Of a stretch of DNA of 47,136 bases, positions 1 to 6,308 are shown one piece after another. How positions within the stretch are numbered: position 1 is the first letter of the stretch; each line of letters opens with the position of its first letter. The notes under the pieces were generated by a model. It searched no databases. It was not told the origin of the DNA and worked only from the letters and a program-made list of their open reading frames with translations. The DNA comes from SIG452 sp045656345 (lineage in GTDB: Bacteria > Bacillota > Clostridia > UMGS1840): contig JAZOQZ010000089.1 of assembly GCA_045656345.1 (NCBI GenBank), positions 1 through 47,136 on the forward strand, read 5' to 3'. A program made the translations under genes and the position numbers.

Positions 1-141
1 CGCGTTTCGTGCAAGATTCATTAGCAAGCGAACCAGTACAAACATATTGAACACCGTCAATAGTTTTGAATCGACAACCACGGCAGTGAATTGTACCGTC
101 TTGCATAACAGAAATACCTGCACCAAAAGCGGATGTTGTGA
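1..141. repeat. Terminal direct repeat, left copy (circular assembly overlap)
   Basis: Bases 1-141 are identical to 46996-47136. A 141-base exact end overlap is what a de Bruijn assembler leaves when it closes a circle, so the genome unit is about 46,995 bp. It falls inside a gene, which argues against a biological terminal repeat. A packaging repeat cannot be excluded from sequence alone. Confidence 0.9.
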
Positions 142-169
142 TAAATAAAGCTGCTAATATAAATTTCAT
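1..169 (-). CDS. Secreted Cys-rich small protein, N-terminal part (continues at the right end)
   Basis: The ATG at 169-167 has the Shine-Dalgarno AAAGGAT just upstream and lies directly behind promoter P1. The reading frame runs off the left edge and, because the contig is circular, continues at 46995 down to the stop at 46892, giving a 90-residue protein. The N-terminus is a Sec signal peptide: MKF, a hydrophobic ILAALFITTSAFGA stretch and a likely cleavage after Ala17. The mature part has a CRGC pair and two further cysteines, so it is probably a disulfide-bonded periplasmic or secreted protein. Its C-terminus shares MNNEDMSYLR with the tape measure protein. I do not recognise the family. 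It is the first gene of the GapR/tRNA unit. Confidence 0.7.
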   Translation of the reverse strand, partial: MKFILAALFITTSAFGAGISVMQDGTIHCRGCRFKTIDGVQYVCTGSLANESCTKR

Positions 170-197
170 TTTTAGATCCTTTTTGTTGTACGCACGA

Positions 198-225
198 ATT
201 GTACGCAAAATAAATCAAAAGTCAA
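198..225 (-). promoter_or_regulatory. Promoter P1 for the secreted protein/GapR/tRNA unit
   Basis: Read on the minus strand there is a -35 TTGACT (225-220), a 16-bp T-rich spacer and a -10 TACAAT (203-198). It is followed within about 15 bases by the leader AACAAAAAGGAT and the ATG at 169. The layout is the same as P2, P3 and P4. The -35 overlaps the end of the terminator hairpin 224-251. Confidence 0.75.
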
Positions 226-251
226 CCACAAAAATATTATTTTTTGTGGTT
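224..251 (-). terminator. Terminator hairpin after the HExxH gene
   Basis: An 11-bp perfect stem, AACCACAAAAA (224-234) with TTTTTGTGGTT (241-251), and a 6-base loop. The stem contains the last codons and stop of the gene at 237-560. The 3' arm then becomes the -35 of promoter P1, so termination and re-initiation share bases. Confidence 0.6.
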
Positions 252-560
252 CAACACAATCGGTTCAAGTTTATCAAACAGCCAGCCCAGTAAATACGCC
301 TGATGTTCGTCATTGTCCAGCGTTGCTTCAATGCCCTTGTTTAAGAATACGAAGTTAACCAAGTGCAAACATTCGTGTGCCAATGCCCCACCGTTAATTT
401 TATCTTTATTGTAATACAGATAAACATCACCGCCTTTGGTGCAAGTTGTCGCTATAACATAATCACCAATCGGTTCGTTTGGAAATTCCTTCTTCCACTC
501 GTCTTTTGAAGTGATAATTGCAACGTGGCATTTATACACTGGAATTTTCATTATTCGCAC
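237..560 (-). CDS. HExxH putative zinc metallopeptidase-like protein
   Basis: This 107-residue protein carries HECLH (about residue 63) followed by NDEHQAYLLGWL. The zinc-peptidase signature is HExxH, and the downstream NDEHQ stretch offers a third ligand. Small phage proteins of this pattern are common, and their substrate is unknown. The start is probably the GTG at 560-558, because AGGAGG lies 6-7 bases upstream; the ATG nine bases further on is too far from it. The 5' end overlaps the end of the gene at 532-873, so the two are translationally coupled. It is the last gene of the P2 unit and ends in a terminator hairpin. Confidence 0.7.
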   Translation of the reverse strand: MRIMKIPVYKCHVAIITSKDEWKKEFPNEPIGDYVIATTCTKGGDVYLYYNKDKINGGALAHECLHLVNFVFLNKGIEATLDNDEHQAYLLGWLFDKLEPIVLNHKK

Positions 561-873
561 GATATACCCTCCTTTTAACCGTATACCCGAACAAATTTAT
601 TTTGTTGCCATTGCGATAGAACATACCGCATACTGTACCTTTGGAAGTTTTAAGATATTTTGCAACTTGTGCAGTCGAATGGCAAGTCTTAATTCGTTCG
701 CCGTTTTTTTCGATTAAATATCTATACCCACTACCACGCATTCTACGAAGTGGCAGTGTTGCTGCTTTTTTTACAGACATACCATTAAAGATGCGGGTAT
801 GGAAAGTCATACGGCAGACGCCATTTTCTTTTGCGACCTGATATGCAGGTTTACCGTCTATTGTGTATTTCAT
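532..873 (-). CDS. Putative DNA-binding protein with two HTH-like segments
   Basis: A 113-residue basic protein. Residues 1-45 (YQVAKENGVCRMTFHTRIFNG) and 65-100 (AQVAKYLKTSKGTVCGMFYR) each read like a short helix-turn-helix. This is similar in style to the NUMOD1-type DNA-recognition modules of homing endonucleases and phage anti-repressors. No nuclease motif is visible. It overlaps its downstream neighbour and shares 4 bases with its upstream one, so it belongs to the P2 operon. The function is a guess: a DNA-binding accessory factor. Confidence 0.55.
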   Translation of the reverse strand: MKYTIDGKPAYQVAKENGVCRMTFHTRIFNGMSVKKAATLPLRRMRGSGYRYLIEKNGERIKTCHSTAQVAKYLKTSKGTVCGMFYRNGNKINLFGYTVKRRVYRANNENSSV

Positions 874-1223
874 TGTTCTTCTATGTGTTGATAGTTGCCT
901 TTACCGATAGACCATTTGCGTTTGCGGTTGATTGCCATTTTGTTTTGAATAGCATTTTCAAACATTTCCTTAAACTTAATTTCGGCTGCAATATAGGAAT
1001 CTACAAAAGAGAATGCCCCTGCTGCCTCGGCTGCACTAAACCTTGCTATACCACAAGCGACTATAAAACAGTCTGCTAATTCAGTTGCCGCTTCTTCTGA
1101 CTGCAATTCGCATTCCCAAAACTCTTTAACTTCGTCATCAAACTTTGTCAACTGCCCTTCCAGTGTTGCATTAGGAAAAGTCTGTTCGTGCCATTCAATT
1201 ATTGTTTTGATTGTTTCGGCCAT
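870..1223 (-). CDS. MazG-like/DUF550 nucleotide pyrophosphohydrolase
   Basis: A 117-residue all-alpha protein. It has the MazG-type metal site pattern KFDDEVKEFWE (ExxE-like) about 25-40 residues in and EEAATELADCFIVACG (ExxD), then a KMAINRKRKW tail typical of DUF550 dATP/dGTP pyrophosphohydrolases. Such enzymes hydrolyse NTPs or dNTPs to monophosphate and pyrophosphate, changing the nucleotide pool during phage replication. The start is the ATG at 1223, placed 8 bases after AAGGAG. It overlaps the stop of the upstream gene as TGATG, so it is coupled to it. The exact substrate cannot be told from sequence. Confidence 0.75.
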   Translation of the reverse strand: MAETIKTIIEWHEQTFPNATLEGQLTKFDDEVKEFWECELQSEEAATELADCFIVACGIARFSAAEAAGAFSFVDSYIAAEIKFKEMFENAIQNKMAINRKRKWSIGKGNYQHIEEQ

Positions 1224-1642
1224 CACACTAACTCCTTGACTTTACGTGTGAACTTTTCTAACGTGGACACGGATTTAATCTTTTCTGCTTTGTGATATAA
1301 TTCGTTCCAAACCTTAGTGAAATTATCCCATGTTTTTGTCGCTTCCAGAATAACACCAGGTGTTAAATCGTCCAGACGTTCGTCTAGTTCTTCGTCAACG
1401 AGTTTTAAGTCGTAACAACCCCAATGATCCAAATCTGGGTAGTCTTTGCAGGCTATCTGCCAAGAATATCTATAACCGAGTTTATCTGCTGCGATGTGTC
1501 CATCTTTTTTGTTTTGACAAACATATATTTTATCGTCTTCAACGCAAATTTTGCCGTCTTTAATAATAACAGGTTCCATCTTGCTTAGCGTACACGTCAC
1601 CTTTGCGCCGTGCAGTTTCAATAATTTTTCGTATTCTGACAT
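1223..1642 (-). CDS. Phage protein of unknown function
   Basis: A 139-residue, mostly charged protein with no signal peptide or membrane segment. The ATG at 1642 is preceded by GGAG at good spacing; a longer in-frame extension to 1696 would run into the HD-domain gene and lacks a ribosome site. The protein has several Trp and Cys residues (WQIACKDYPDLDHWGCYDLKLVDEELDERL), suggesting a compact fold, and a basic, helical C-terminus. I do not recognise a family. It sits between an HD-domain hydrolase and a MazG-like hydrolase in the same operon, so a role in nucleotide handling is possible but unproven. Confidence 0.6.
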   Translation of the reverse strand: MSEYEKLLKLHGAKVTCTLSKMEPVIIKDGKICVEDDKIYVCQNKKDGHIAADKLGYRYSWQIACKDYPDLDHWGCYDLKLVDEELDERLDDLTPGVILEATKTWDNFTKVWNELYHKAEKIKSVSTLEKFTRKVKELV

Positions 1643-1647
1643 TCTTA

Positions 1648-2193
1648 TTACTCCATAGTTATGTTGATAAATTTTCTGCTTGCCAAATAATCGCACAGAT
1701 GAACAAATGACTGTTCTGACGACTTAGGTTTTGGCAACACTTCATTGCCATCATAGTCTGTTGTCCATTGACCCATGTGTGTTTCAATTAAATTGCGGAT
1801 TGTGCGAACTGGTGCATAATCATTGAAACATAGTTTATCGGCAATCTGTTGCACAAATTCACTAGCCTTTAATGGGTGGTCAATAGTTGTGTATGCACTG
1901 CCGTCCATGCCTTTCTTGATAGTGTCATGTAAGATTAAAGCTGCGTAAATTTCATCAGAAAACTGTGCTATGCGTCTAAACATATCTAATTTCAACAATT
2001 CGTTTGCGATCCAAACTGCCGCTTTGGTATGACGAACCAACCCACCTTCGCCCAGTGTGTATGCTGGGTGGTATTTACCTGTGGTACTTGCTGGCATTGT
2101 CCAGAAATATTCTGGTACTGCATCTAAGCAATTTTCAACCAAATTGCGTATTGCTGGTGTTTTGATTAAATCTAATTCTTTACTAAACATCAT
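1648..2193 (-). CDS. HD-domain phosphohydrolase
   Basis: A 181-residue protein with the HD-superfamily metal motifs in order: GLVRHTKAAVWIANEL (first His, about residue 54), LILHDTIKKG (the HD pair, about 88), ETHMGQW (a third His, about 140) and CDYLASRK (final Asp, about 170). HD enzymes hydrolyse phosphate esters of nucleotides or nucleic acids using divalent metals. Phage versions are often thought to adjust dNTP pools or remove signalling nucleotides. The start ATGATG overlaps the stop of the 44-residue gene upstream. It lies in one operon with the MazG-like gene. Confidence 0.75.
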   Translation of the reverse strand: MMFSKELDLIKTPAIRNLVENCLDAVPEYFWTMPASTTGKYHPAYTLGEGGLVRHTKAAVWIANELLKLDMFRRIAQFSDEIYAALILHDTIKKGMDGSAYTTIDHPLKASEFVQQIADKLCFNDYAPVRTIRNLIETHMGQWTTDYDGNEVLPKPKSSEQSFVHLCDYLASRKFINITME

Positions 2194-2317
2194 TTGACCC
2201 TATATTTCGATTAGTCCAATTTAAAACCTTGCGTGCCATTGGATTCAATGGCTTTGCGATTATGCGTTTACCATCGCGGTAAATTGCATAATTATCTGTT
2301 ATCTTTACCAGTTGCAT
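2183..2317 (-). CDS. 44-residue basic protein, unknown
   Basis: A small ORF with an ATG at 2317 preceded by GGAGAG. It encodes MQLVKITDNYAIYRDGKRII followed by a basic tail and stops inside the start of the HD gene. The tight overlaps on both sides and a good ribosome site support it being real. The N-terminus resembles the NGQWRVVYDGR opening of the 56-residue gene at 6305-6475, suggesting two members of one tiny beta-rich family. No function is known. Confidence 0.55.
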   Translation of the reverse strand: MQLVKITDNYAIYRDGKRIIAKPLNPMARKVLNWTNRNIGSNDV

Positions 2318-2405
2318 TTTTTCTCTCCACGATGTTGATTAACCACGCACCCAGAAACATAATGCCCCAGACGACCATACAGCCTAAAAATTCACTTGAA
2401 ATCAT
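2292..2405 (-). CDS. 37-residue single-span membrane protein
   Basis: The ATG at 2405 follows promoter P2 and the leader AACAAAAAGGATAGGAA, so this is the first gene of the unit. The peptide has a hydrophobic segment (FLGCMVVWGIMFLGAWLI, about residues 6-23) and a short basic tail, predicting an inner-membrane peptide with the C-terminus inside. It overlaps the next gene by 26 bases. The function is unknown; small membrane peptides at the head of early operons often affect host physiology or superinfection. Confidence 0.6.
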   Translation of the reverse strand: MISSEFLGCMVVWGIMFLGAWLINIVERKNATGKDNR

Positions 2406-2433
2406 TTCCTATCCTTTTTGTTATACGTATGGC

Positions 2434-2461
2434 ATTATACGAAAAAAAAATCAAAAGTCAA
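2434..2461 (-). promoter_or_regulatory. Promoter P2
   Basis: A -35 TTGACT (2461-2456), a 16-bp spacer with nine T in a row, and a -10 TATAAT (2439-2434), read leftward. The transcript would start only about 15-20 bases before the Shine-Dalgarno AAAGGAT at 2409-2422. It abuts the inverted-repeat cluster 2472-2745. Confidence 0.8.
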
Positions 2462-2471
2462 GAAAAAATAT

Positions 2472-2745
2472 AAATATTCCCGTTCGGTAATATTTTGGCA
2501 AAAACAGACCGTTTTTGATACAATTATTACCGCTCGGGAATATTTGCATTATTCGACCGAATAAGTGCGTTGTTATTACAGTTATTCGGTTGAAAAAGTG
2601 TGACCGATTTAAAGTTCTATTTCAGATTATCGAAAGTGGTTACAAATTGTAACCAACTGAAATTATCTTTTACATTATACTGGCATAACGTAAAAGATAA
2701 TTTCTATTTTAGATTTTCCGCAAATTTGTCAGTTTCTTAAAATAG
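2472..2745. repeat. Cluster of nested inverted repeats in a gene-free region
   Basis: Five hairpin-forming elements follow each other in the gene-free stretch 2406-2751. The first has 21-base arms at 2472-2492 and 2525-2545, with one 2x2 mismatch, and encloses a 7-bp hairpin at 2499-2517. The second is TTATTCG/CGAATAA at 2549-2564, which can instead pair with TTATTCGGTTG at 2582-2592. The third is GGTTACA/TGTAACC at 2638-2654 inside TTTCAG/CTGAAA (2620-2625, 2657-2662). The fourth is a perfect 15-bp stem, 2659-2673 with 2690-2704. The fifth is an 8-bp stem, 2704-2711 with 2738-2745. No ORF fits. It could be an origin, a protein-binding array or a structured RNA following the gene at 2752. Confidence 0.75.
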
Positions 2746-2751
2746 CGACCT

Positions 2752-3033
2752 TTATTTATCTGCAAACAGTGGCAGTTTTTTTAGAAACGAATCATACAAA
2801 TTGTCTTCATCGTCTTGCTTTTTTAGTTTGCGTTTTAGTTCCACATTCTCTTTTTCCAGTTCTGCGATCCGCTGTCGCAACGCAATATTTGTTGACTTTG
2901 GTTTCTTCGGTTGCTGGTTGTTGATGTGGTCTATGATTTCGTTGATTTTGTCCGTAATCTCACAATTATCTGGTACTTCCGCTATTTCATAGCTGCCATC
3001 TATTCGGGTGTGCCATTGTAATTTCTCAATCAT
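2752..3033 (-). CDS. Coiled-coil protein, unknown
   Basis: A 93-residue protein. The ATG at 3033 has AAGGAA upstream; an in-frame extension to 3075 overlaps the previous gene and lacks a ribosome site. The middle is a clear leucine-zipper-like coiled coil (ALRQRIAELEKENVELKRKLKKQ, about residues 51-73) after a Lys/Pro-rich linker, which suggests a dimer. It is the last gene of the P3 operon, just ahead of the inverted-repeat cluster. The family is not recognised. Confidence 0.55.
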   Translation of the reverse strand: MIEKLQWHTRIDGSYEIAEVPDNCEITDKINEIIDHINNQQPKKPKSTNIALRQRIAELEKENVELKRKLKKQDDEDNLYDSFLKKLPLFADK

Positions 3034-3037
3034 CTGT

Positions 3038-3295
3038 TTATTCCTTATATTCATCACCTTGTAAAATCCATCCAAACAAAATCAGAAACAACACGGCAGC
3101 CCACATGATTGTTAGTGGGTACATTTCGGGAAAAAGACTATGTATTAGCCACGCGGTCAGCCCTATAAGCGACACAACCAATAAAAATCTTCCGCCACAG
3201 CCTTTTTTTATTATCGCAGATGTTTCTTGCGATAATTTTTGTTGTTCGGATTTTATGCTATTTATCTCTTTTATCAAAGAATCTAATTCTTTCAT
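3038..3295 (-). CDS. Small two-span membrane protein with N-terminal coiled coil
   Basis: An 85-residue protein starting at the ATG at 3295 (AAGGAATAGAG upstream). Residues 1-35 form an amphipathic helix or coiled coil (KELDSLIKEINSIKSEQQKLSQE). Two hydrophobic spans follow, FLLVVSLIGLTAWLIHSLF and LTIMWAAVLFLILFGWIL, then an acidic end. The layout resembles small phage membrane proteins, including some holins, but it lies in the early accessory block and not near the amidase. Holin function is only a possibility. Confidence 0.55.
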   Translation of the reverse strand: MKELDSLIKEINSIKSEQQKLSQETSAIIKKGCGGRFLLVVSLIGLTAWLIHSLFPEMYPLTIMWAAVLFLILFGWILQGDEYKE

Positions 3296-3299
3296 ATCT

Positions 3300-3572
3300 C
3301 TATTCCTTATGTTCCGCATAATCGTCTGGTTGTAATTTTCGCCCCAACAAACGTTCTGTGCATTTTTTGCACAATACCCATTTTGTTGATGTGTAAGGTG
3401 TGTTTGTTGCTTGTTTCCATACTTCTGGTTTCAACATAAAATAATCCCCAGCGTGCTTAAAAACATTTTTTCCACACGCATTGCAGTGCAACCCAACCCA
3501 CCAGTATTTATCTTTCTTTCTGTGCCACCACAGACAAAAACGGTTGAAATAATATCTAAACAAGTGTTTCAT
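3300..3572 (-). CDS. Zinc-binding phage protein (CxxC...CxxC)
   Basis: A 90-residue protein with two cysteine pairs, CNAC (about residue 31) and CKKC (about 70), enclosing FMLKPEVWKQA and followed by ERLLGRKLQPDDY. This pattern recurs in small phage proteins that look like HNH-type or treble-clef zinc folds without a clear catalytic set. The basic, aromatic N-terminus (RYYFNRFCLWWHRKKDKYWW) may bind nucleic acid or membrane. It shares 4 bases with the upstream Lar-like gene, so it is translationally coupled. Confidence 0.6.
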   Translation of the reverse strand: MKHLFRYYFNRFCLWWHRKKDKYWWVGLHCNACGKNVFKHAGDYFMLKPEVWKQATNTPYTSTKWVLCKKCTERLLGRKLQPDDYAEHKE

Positions 3573-3874
3573 TTCTTATCCTTATTGTCGTGGGTTATCT
3601 GGGCAAGGGCTTGTGTTGCAAAGCCATTTATTCCAGTCAAGACTTGATAAACGGTTATTGTCGGATGAGAGTTGTAAAATTTTGTAATAAGTTTCTTTGT
3701 TTCTTCCAACATTTGTTTAGCAATCTGCAAATCACGCTGGGATTGTATCACTTTTGCCCAAAACGCACCATCAGCAATATGCAAACACTTTGGGCAACCT
3801 AACATTTTTCTTTTAACAGAAATAATATCAAACTCTCCGCCACAGAAAGGGCAACAAATCATTTCCTTACTCAT
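3569..3874 (-). CDS. Lar-like zinc-ribbon protein (restriction alleviation-like)
   Basis: A 101-residue protein opening with CCPFCGGEFDIISVKRKMLGCPKC, a two-pair zinc ribbon at residues 8-30. This resembles the Lar family of phage and prophage restriction-alleviation proteins, which modulate type I restriction. The C-terminal half is a helical region (QRDLQIAKQMLEETKKLI) not typical of minimal Lar proteins. The similarity is in the zinc ribbon only, so the activity is uncertain. Genes on both sides are also zinc-binding. Confidence 0.5.
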   Translation of the reverse strand: MSKEMICCPFCGGEFDIISVKRKMLGCPKCLHIADGAFWAKVIQSQRDLQIAKQMLEETKKLITKFYNSHPTITVYQVLTGINGFATQALAQITHDNKDKK

Positions 3875-4055
3875 TTCTGCCCCTTTTGGTCTTTATTTTA
3901 TCGTCGGGTGTTGGAACGGCACTGCGCAATACTTCGTCACCACAATCAAAGCATAGTATTCTAGTTGCAAACCGTCTGTCTGGGTAGCACATCTGCCCGC
4001 ATTTTTCACATCTGCTACGCAATGCAAAACCTGGTGGATTGTAAAACTTACTCAT
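3867..4055 (-). CDS. Small zinc-finger protein
   Basis: A 62-residue protein with CEKCGQMCYP and ILCFDCGDEVL, giving one zinc ribbon at residues 16-39, and a basic C-terminal tail (KIKTKRGRNE). It overlaps both neighbours by a few bases, as expected in a translationally coupled operon. It is likely a nucleic-acid-binding or protein-interaction module; no specific family is recognised. Confidence 0.55.
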   Translation of the reverse strand: MSKFYNPPGFALRSRCEKCGQMCYPDRRFATRILCFDCGDEVLRSAVPTPDDKIKTKRGRNE

Positions 4056-4459
4056 TTGTTTCCGTCCTTTATCAGTTGTTTGATTTCGTCAATAGTGGTT
4101 CTTGCTGATTCTGCACGCAACCAATCTATATCTTCATCTTCTGCGACACGCTGTAATTCTTCCAAAGCGCAATCCACTGCTTTCTGCAACCGTTCTTTGT
4201 CTTCGACTACGCACTCATAGTTGCCGTGCCATACTTCAAATTCATCACGCATTGCTTCGTTTTCTTCTGCCAACCGTTCCGCCTTGTCTACTTGGGCGAT
4301 TAGGTCGTCAATGTAGCACCATTTTTCAAAGTTCGGCAAGGTTTCCATCCCTTTGATTGTTTTATAATCAACACAAAAGCCCGTTTGTGCAATTTTAGCC
4401 ACAATAGTTTTGTTTGGTTCTGGTTTCTGGTCTGGCATTTTCCAAATTGAATTAGTCAT
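4052..4459 (-). CDS. DUF551-like phage protein with coiled-coil tail
   Basis: A 135-residue protein. The N-terminus (IWKMPDQKPEPNKTIVAKI ... KWCYIDDLIAQ) has the W-x3-D/E-QKP-x-PNK ... WCY pattern of DUF551-like phage proteins. The rest is a long acidic coiled coil. It is a paralogue of the gene at 45713-46045, which shares the same N-terminal pattern and a helical tail. The function is unknown. It has ATGA-type overlaps with its neighbours in the P3 operon. Confidence 0.6.
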   Translation of the reverse strand: MTNSIWKMPDQKPEPNKTIVAKIAQTGFCVDYKTIKGMETLPNFEKWCYIDDLIAQVDKAERLAEENEAMRDEFEVWHGNYECVVEDKERLQKAVDCALEELQRVAEDEDIDWLRAESARTTIDEIKQLIKDGNK

Positions 4460-4670
4460 TCTTCGCCCCTTCCTGTTCTTTTAGAAGACTTATCGCCTTG
4501 TCGTAAAGGTATCTCATACTGCCTAGCATGTCGCATAACTTTTCCATTGTGTTGTAGGCTATTAGGCCTTGCGTTTCCAAAACCGACAACGCCGCGTTAA
4601 TACTGTAATATTGAATATATGCCTGTTGCTGTGTTTGTTCGTAAGTTGCTTCTATTGGTTTTTTTTCCAT
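4452..4670 (-). CDS. Small helical phage protein, unknown
   Basis: A 72-residue, Gln/Tyr-rich helical protein (EQTQQQAYIQYYSINAALSVLE ... DMLGSMRYLYDKAISLLKEQE). No cysteine pairs, membrane span or enzyme motif is seen. It overlaps the next gene by 8 bases and lies 1 base from the previous one. The operon position and good spacing support it being real; the function is unknown. Confidence 0.5.
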   Translation of the reverse strand: MEKKPIEATYEQTQQQAYIQYYSINAALSVLETQGLIAYNTMEKLCDMLGSMRYLYDKAISLLKEQEGAKND

Positions 4671-4671
4671 T

Positions 4672-5043
4672 TTATTCCCCCTTTGCTTTTAATTCATTGA
4701 CTGCGTCCACAAGTTCGTTGATTTTTATTTCTATCTGGTCCAAATCTGTCAACATTTTGTTGTTTGGTATGGACAAATCTAATTTTTCAATCTTCCCTGT
4801 TGTTTCAACCTTCCGTGGCACTTCATAAATACACTCTGTCCAGTCCTTGCCGTCAAAATTGGATAGTTTAAGACGGTCAAACCGTGGCATATCATAATCA
4901 TCTGGGGTGCGCCAACAGTCAGAGCACCGTTCAGGGTGACGGTCAAATATAACAACTGTCCCATCTTCGTCTTTCGTGACCCATCTAGGTTCAAAATCCA
5001 AATCCACAGATTCTAGTAATTGGTCTATTGTTATCAATGACAT
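4672..5043 (-). CDS. Phage protein of unknown function
   Basis: A 123-residue acidic protein. The ATG at 5043 follows AACAAAAGGATTAAC, close to the leader found behind promoters P1-P4. The N-terminal half has an HPERCSDCW segment, where one Cys pair could bind metal. The C-terminal 35 residues form a coiled coil (LDQIEIKINELVDAVNELKA). No family is recognised. Confidence 0.5.
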   Translation of the reverse strand: MSLITIDQLLESVDLDFEPRWVTKDEDGTVVIFDRHPERCSDCWRTPDDYDMPRFDRLKLSNFDGKDWTECIYEVPRKVETTGKIEKLDLSIPNNKMLTDLDQIEIKINELVDAVNELKAKGE

Positions 5044-5062
5044 TGTTAATCCTTTTGTTGCA

Positions 5063-5620
5063 CTATTGGTTATTGGATTCTGGATTGTTTATACAAATCG
5101 CCTGCGGAAATAACTTTGTGCAAATCTGTTTTAATTCAATCTTGCCATTAAACAAAAATAACAATCTGCCAAAAAAAGATTTACATTTCCAATATGTTAT
5201 TTTTACCCCGCCATTTTGATGATAATATATATCACCGTAAGTTTCTCCACCAGCCATAGTTGTTTCAATATTTTTTGGTTTATATGGTGTTAGTTGTATC
5301 TGTTTTATCGGTCTAATCCTTTTACCCATCTTTCGTTCCTTATCGTTTTGTTCAATCGTTATCATTTGTTCGCCCTTTTGCTCTACTATTTCGCAAAACG
5401 CTTTTAACTGCTCGCAGGTTTCAAAATAAAACCTAATGCCACGATATACGGTTGAATGGCGTTCAGCAATCAATCTTTCGGCATCAATTTCGCCATCGTC
5501 CGTCTTTGGAATTGGGTTATCTACAAACGGCTGGAAATCACAAGACCAGCAACCGAAGTGTTTATAAAACAGCCCCGATATTCCGTTATCAATCATTGTG
5601 TCTAATTCTGCTTTTACCAT
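5063..5620 (-). CDS. Phage protein of unknown function, possibly two joined modules
   Basis: A 185-residue protein. Residues 1-85 include GCWSCDFQPF and a YRGIRFYFETCEQLKAFCEIVE segment. From about residue 98 a second module reads MGKRIRPIKQIQLTPYKPKNIE, then a TYGDIYYHQNGGVKITYWKCKSFFGRLLFLFNGKIEL region. That second part resembles a stand-alone small phage protein, and the ATG at 5329 has its own AAGGA 8 bases upstream in the same frame. So it may be a fusion or a gene with an internal start. Confidence 0.5.
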   Translation of the reverse strand: MVKAELDTMIDNGISGLFYKHFGCWSCDFQPFVDNPIPKTDDGEIDAERLIAERHSTVYRGIRFYFETCEQLKAFCEIVEQKGEQMITIEQNDKERKMGKRIRPIKQIQLTPYKPKNIETTMAGGETYGDIYYHQNGGVKITYWKCKSFFGRLLFLFNGKIELKQICTKLFPQAICINNPESNNQ

Positions 5621-5709
5621 TTCCGCCCCCTTTCTTCAATCCAAGTGTTGATTATGCCAGTAATGCAAATTGCCACCACTGATAAAAATATTGCCGTTCC
5701 TGTTGTCAT
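5614..5709 (-). CDS. 31-residue membrane peptide
   Basis: The ATG at 5709 is preceded by GGAGTAAAA. The peptide is one hydrophobic span (AIFLSVVAICITGIINTWI) with a short charged C-terminus, and it ends inside the next gene (ATGGTAA overlap). This is one of several tiny membrane peptides in the early blocks. The function is unknown. Confidence 0.5.
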   Translation of the reverse strand: MTTGTAIFLSVVAICITGIINTWIEERGRKW

Positions 5710-5712
5710 TTT

Positions 5713-6174
5713 TTACTCCTTTGTTCTAAATTCAATGTTATAGCCTAATGCTCGCACAACCTTAAATACAGTGCTAGCACTGGGGCTGCGTTCGCCTGAT
5801 AGGCTTTTATACAGCGATTCACGACCAACACCGATTTCTTTCGCAAGTTTGGACATGCCATGTTTCTTTGCTTGATAGCCTAGTTCGGTAAGAAATTGTT
5901 CTGTGCCGATAGATAAACAACGATTTAAAGATTCTGCGTCCGTTGCTTTCTGATTTCTGCGTTTTAATTCTTGTTGATAGCAAGTTTCACAGACAATGAA
6001 TCCAAACCCAGCGTTCGTGTGAATTTCAAGACTCGTATACCCGTCATCAACCTTGATTTGTTTGCCACAACCAGCACACGAAATAACTTCGTCCATATCG
6101 TCACTGTACAGTTTTGCACCGACTGGTAATTCATATTCGTCATATGACCATCCATTCCATTTGCCGACTTTCAT
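5713..6174 (-). CDS. Zinc-ribbon protein fused to an antidote-type HTH
   Basis: A 153-residue protein. The N-terminal half has CAGC and CETC pairs (about residues 33-64), a zinc-binding fold. The C-terminal 55 residues (KKHGMSKLAKEIGVGRESLYKSLSGERSPSASTVFKVVRALGY) match the helix-turn-helix of the 'probable addiction module antidote'/HigA-like family. Those antidotes are normally about 100 residues and sit beside a toxin. Here no RelE/HigB-type toxin is next to it, so it is more likely a stand-alone regulator. ATGA overlap with the upstream membrane-peptide gene. Confidence 0.65.
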   Translation of the reverse strand: MKVGKWNGWSYDEYELPVGAKLYSDDMDEVISCAGCGKQIKVDDGYTSLEIHTNAGFGFIVCETCYQQELKRRNQKATDAESLNRCLSIGTEQFLTELGYQAKKHGMSKLAKEIGVGRESLYKSLSGERSPSASTVFKVVRALGYNIEFRTKE

Positions 6175-6308
6175 TTCTTTCCCTTTTTTCGAACGTTTTT
6201 TGCCGTCTTGTAATTGTCTATCTTTTCATATATGTAATAACCAATGCCAAAAACAATCACAATCGGCATAAGAATTATTAACAATGTCAATTCCATCAAG
6301 AATTTCAT
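6171..6308 (-). CDS. 45-residue single-span membrane protein
   Basis: A short gene in an ATGA-overlap chain: its ATG (6308-6306) overlaps the stop of the 56-residue gene, and its stop overlaps the ATG of the zinc/HTH gene. The peptide is a single long hydrophobic span (LMELTLLIILMPIVIVFGIGYYIY) followed by a very basic cytoplasmic tail (KTAKNVRKKGKK). The function is unknown. Confidence 0.6.
   Translation of the reverse strand: MKFLMELTLLIILMPIVIVFGIGYYIYEKIDNYKTAKNVRKKGKK

Noticed and set aside
5713..6174. Complete toxin-antitoxin pair
   Set aside because: Only the antidote-type HTH is recognisable; the adjacent ORFs are a membrane peptide and unrelated small proteins.
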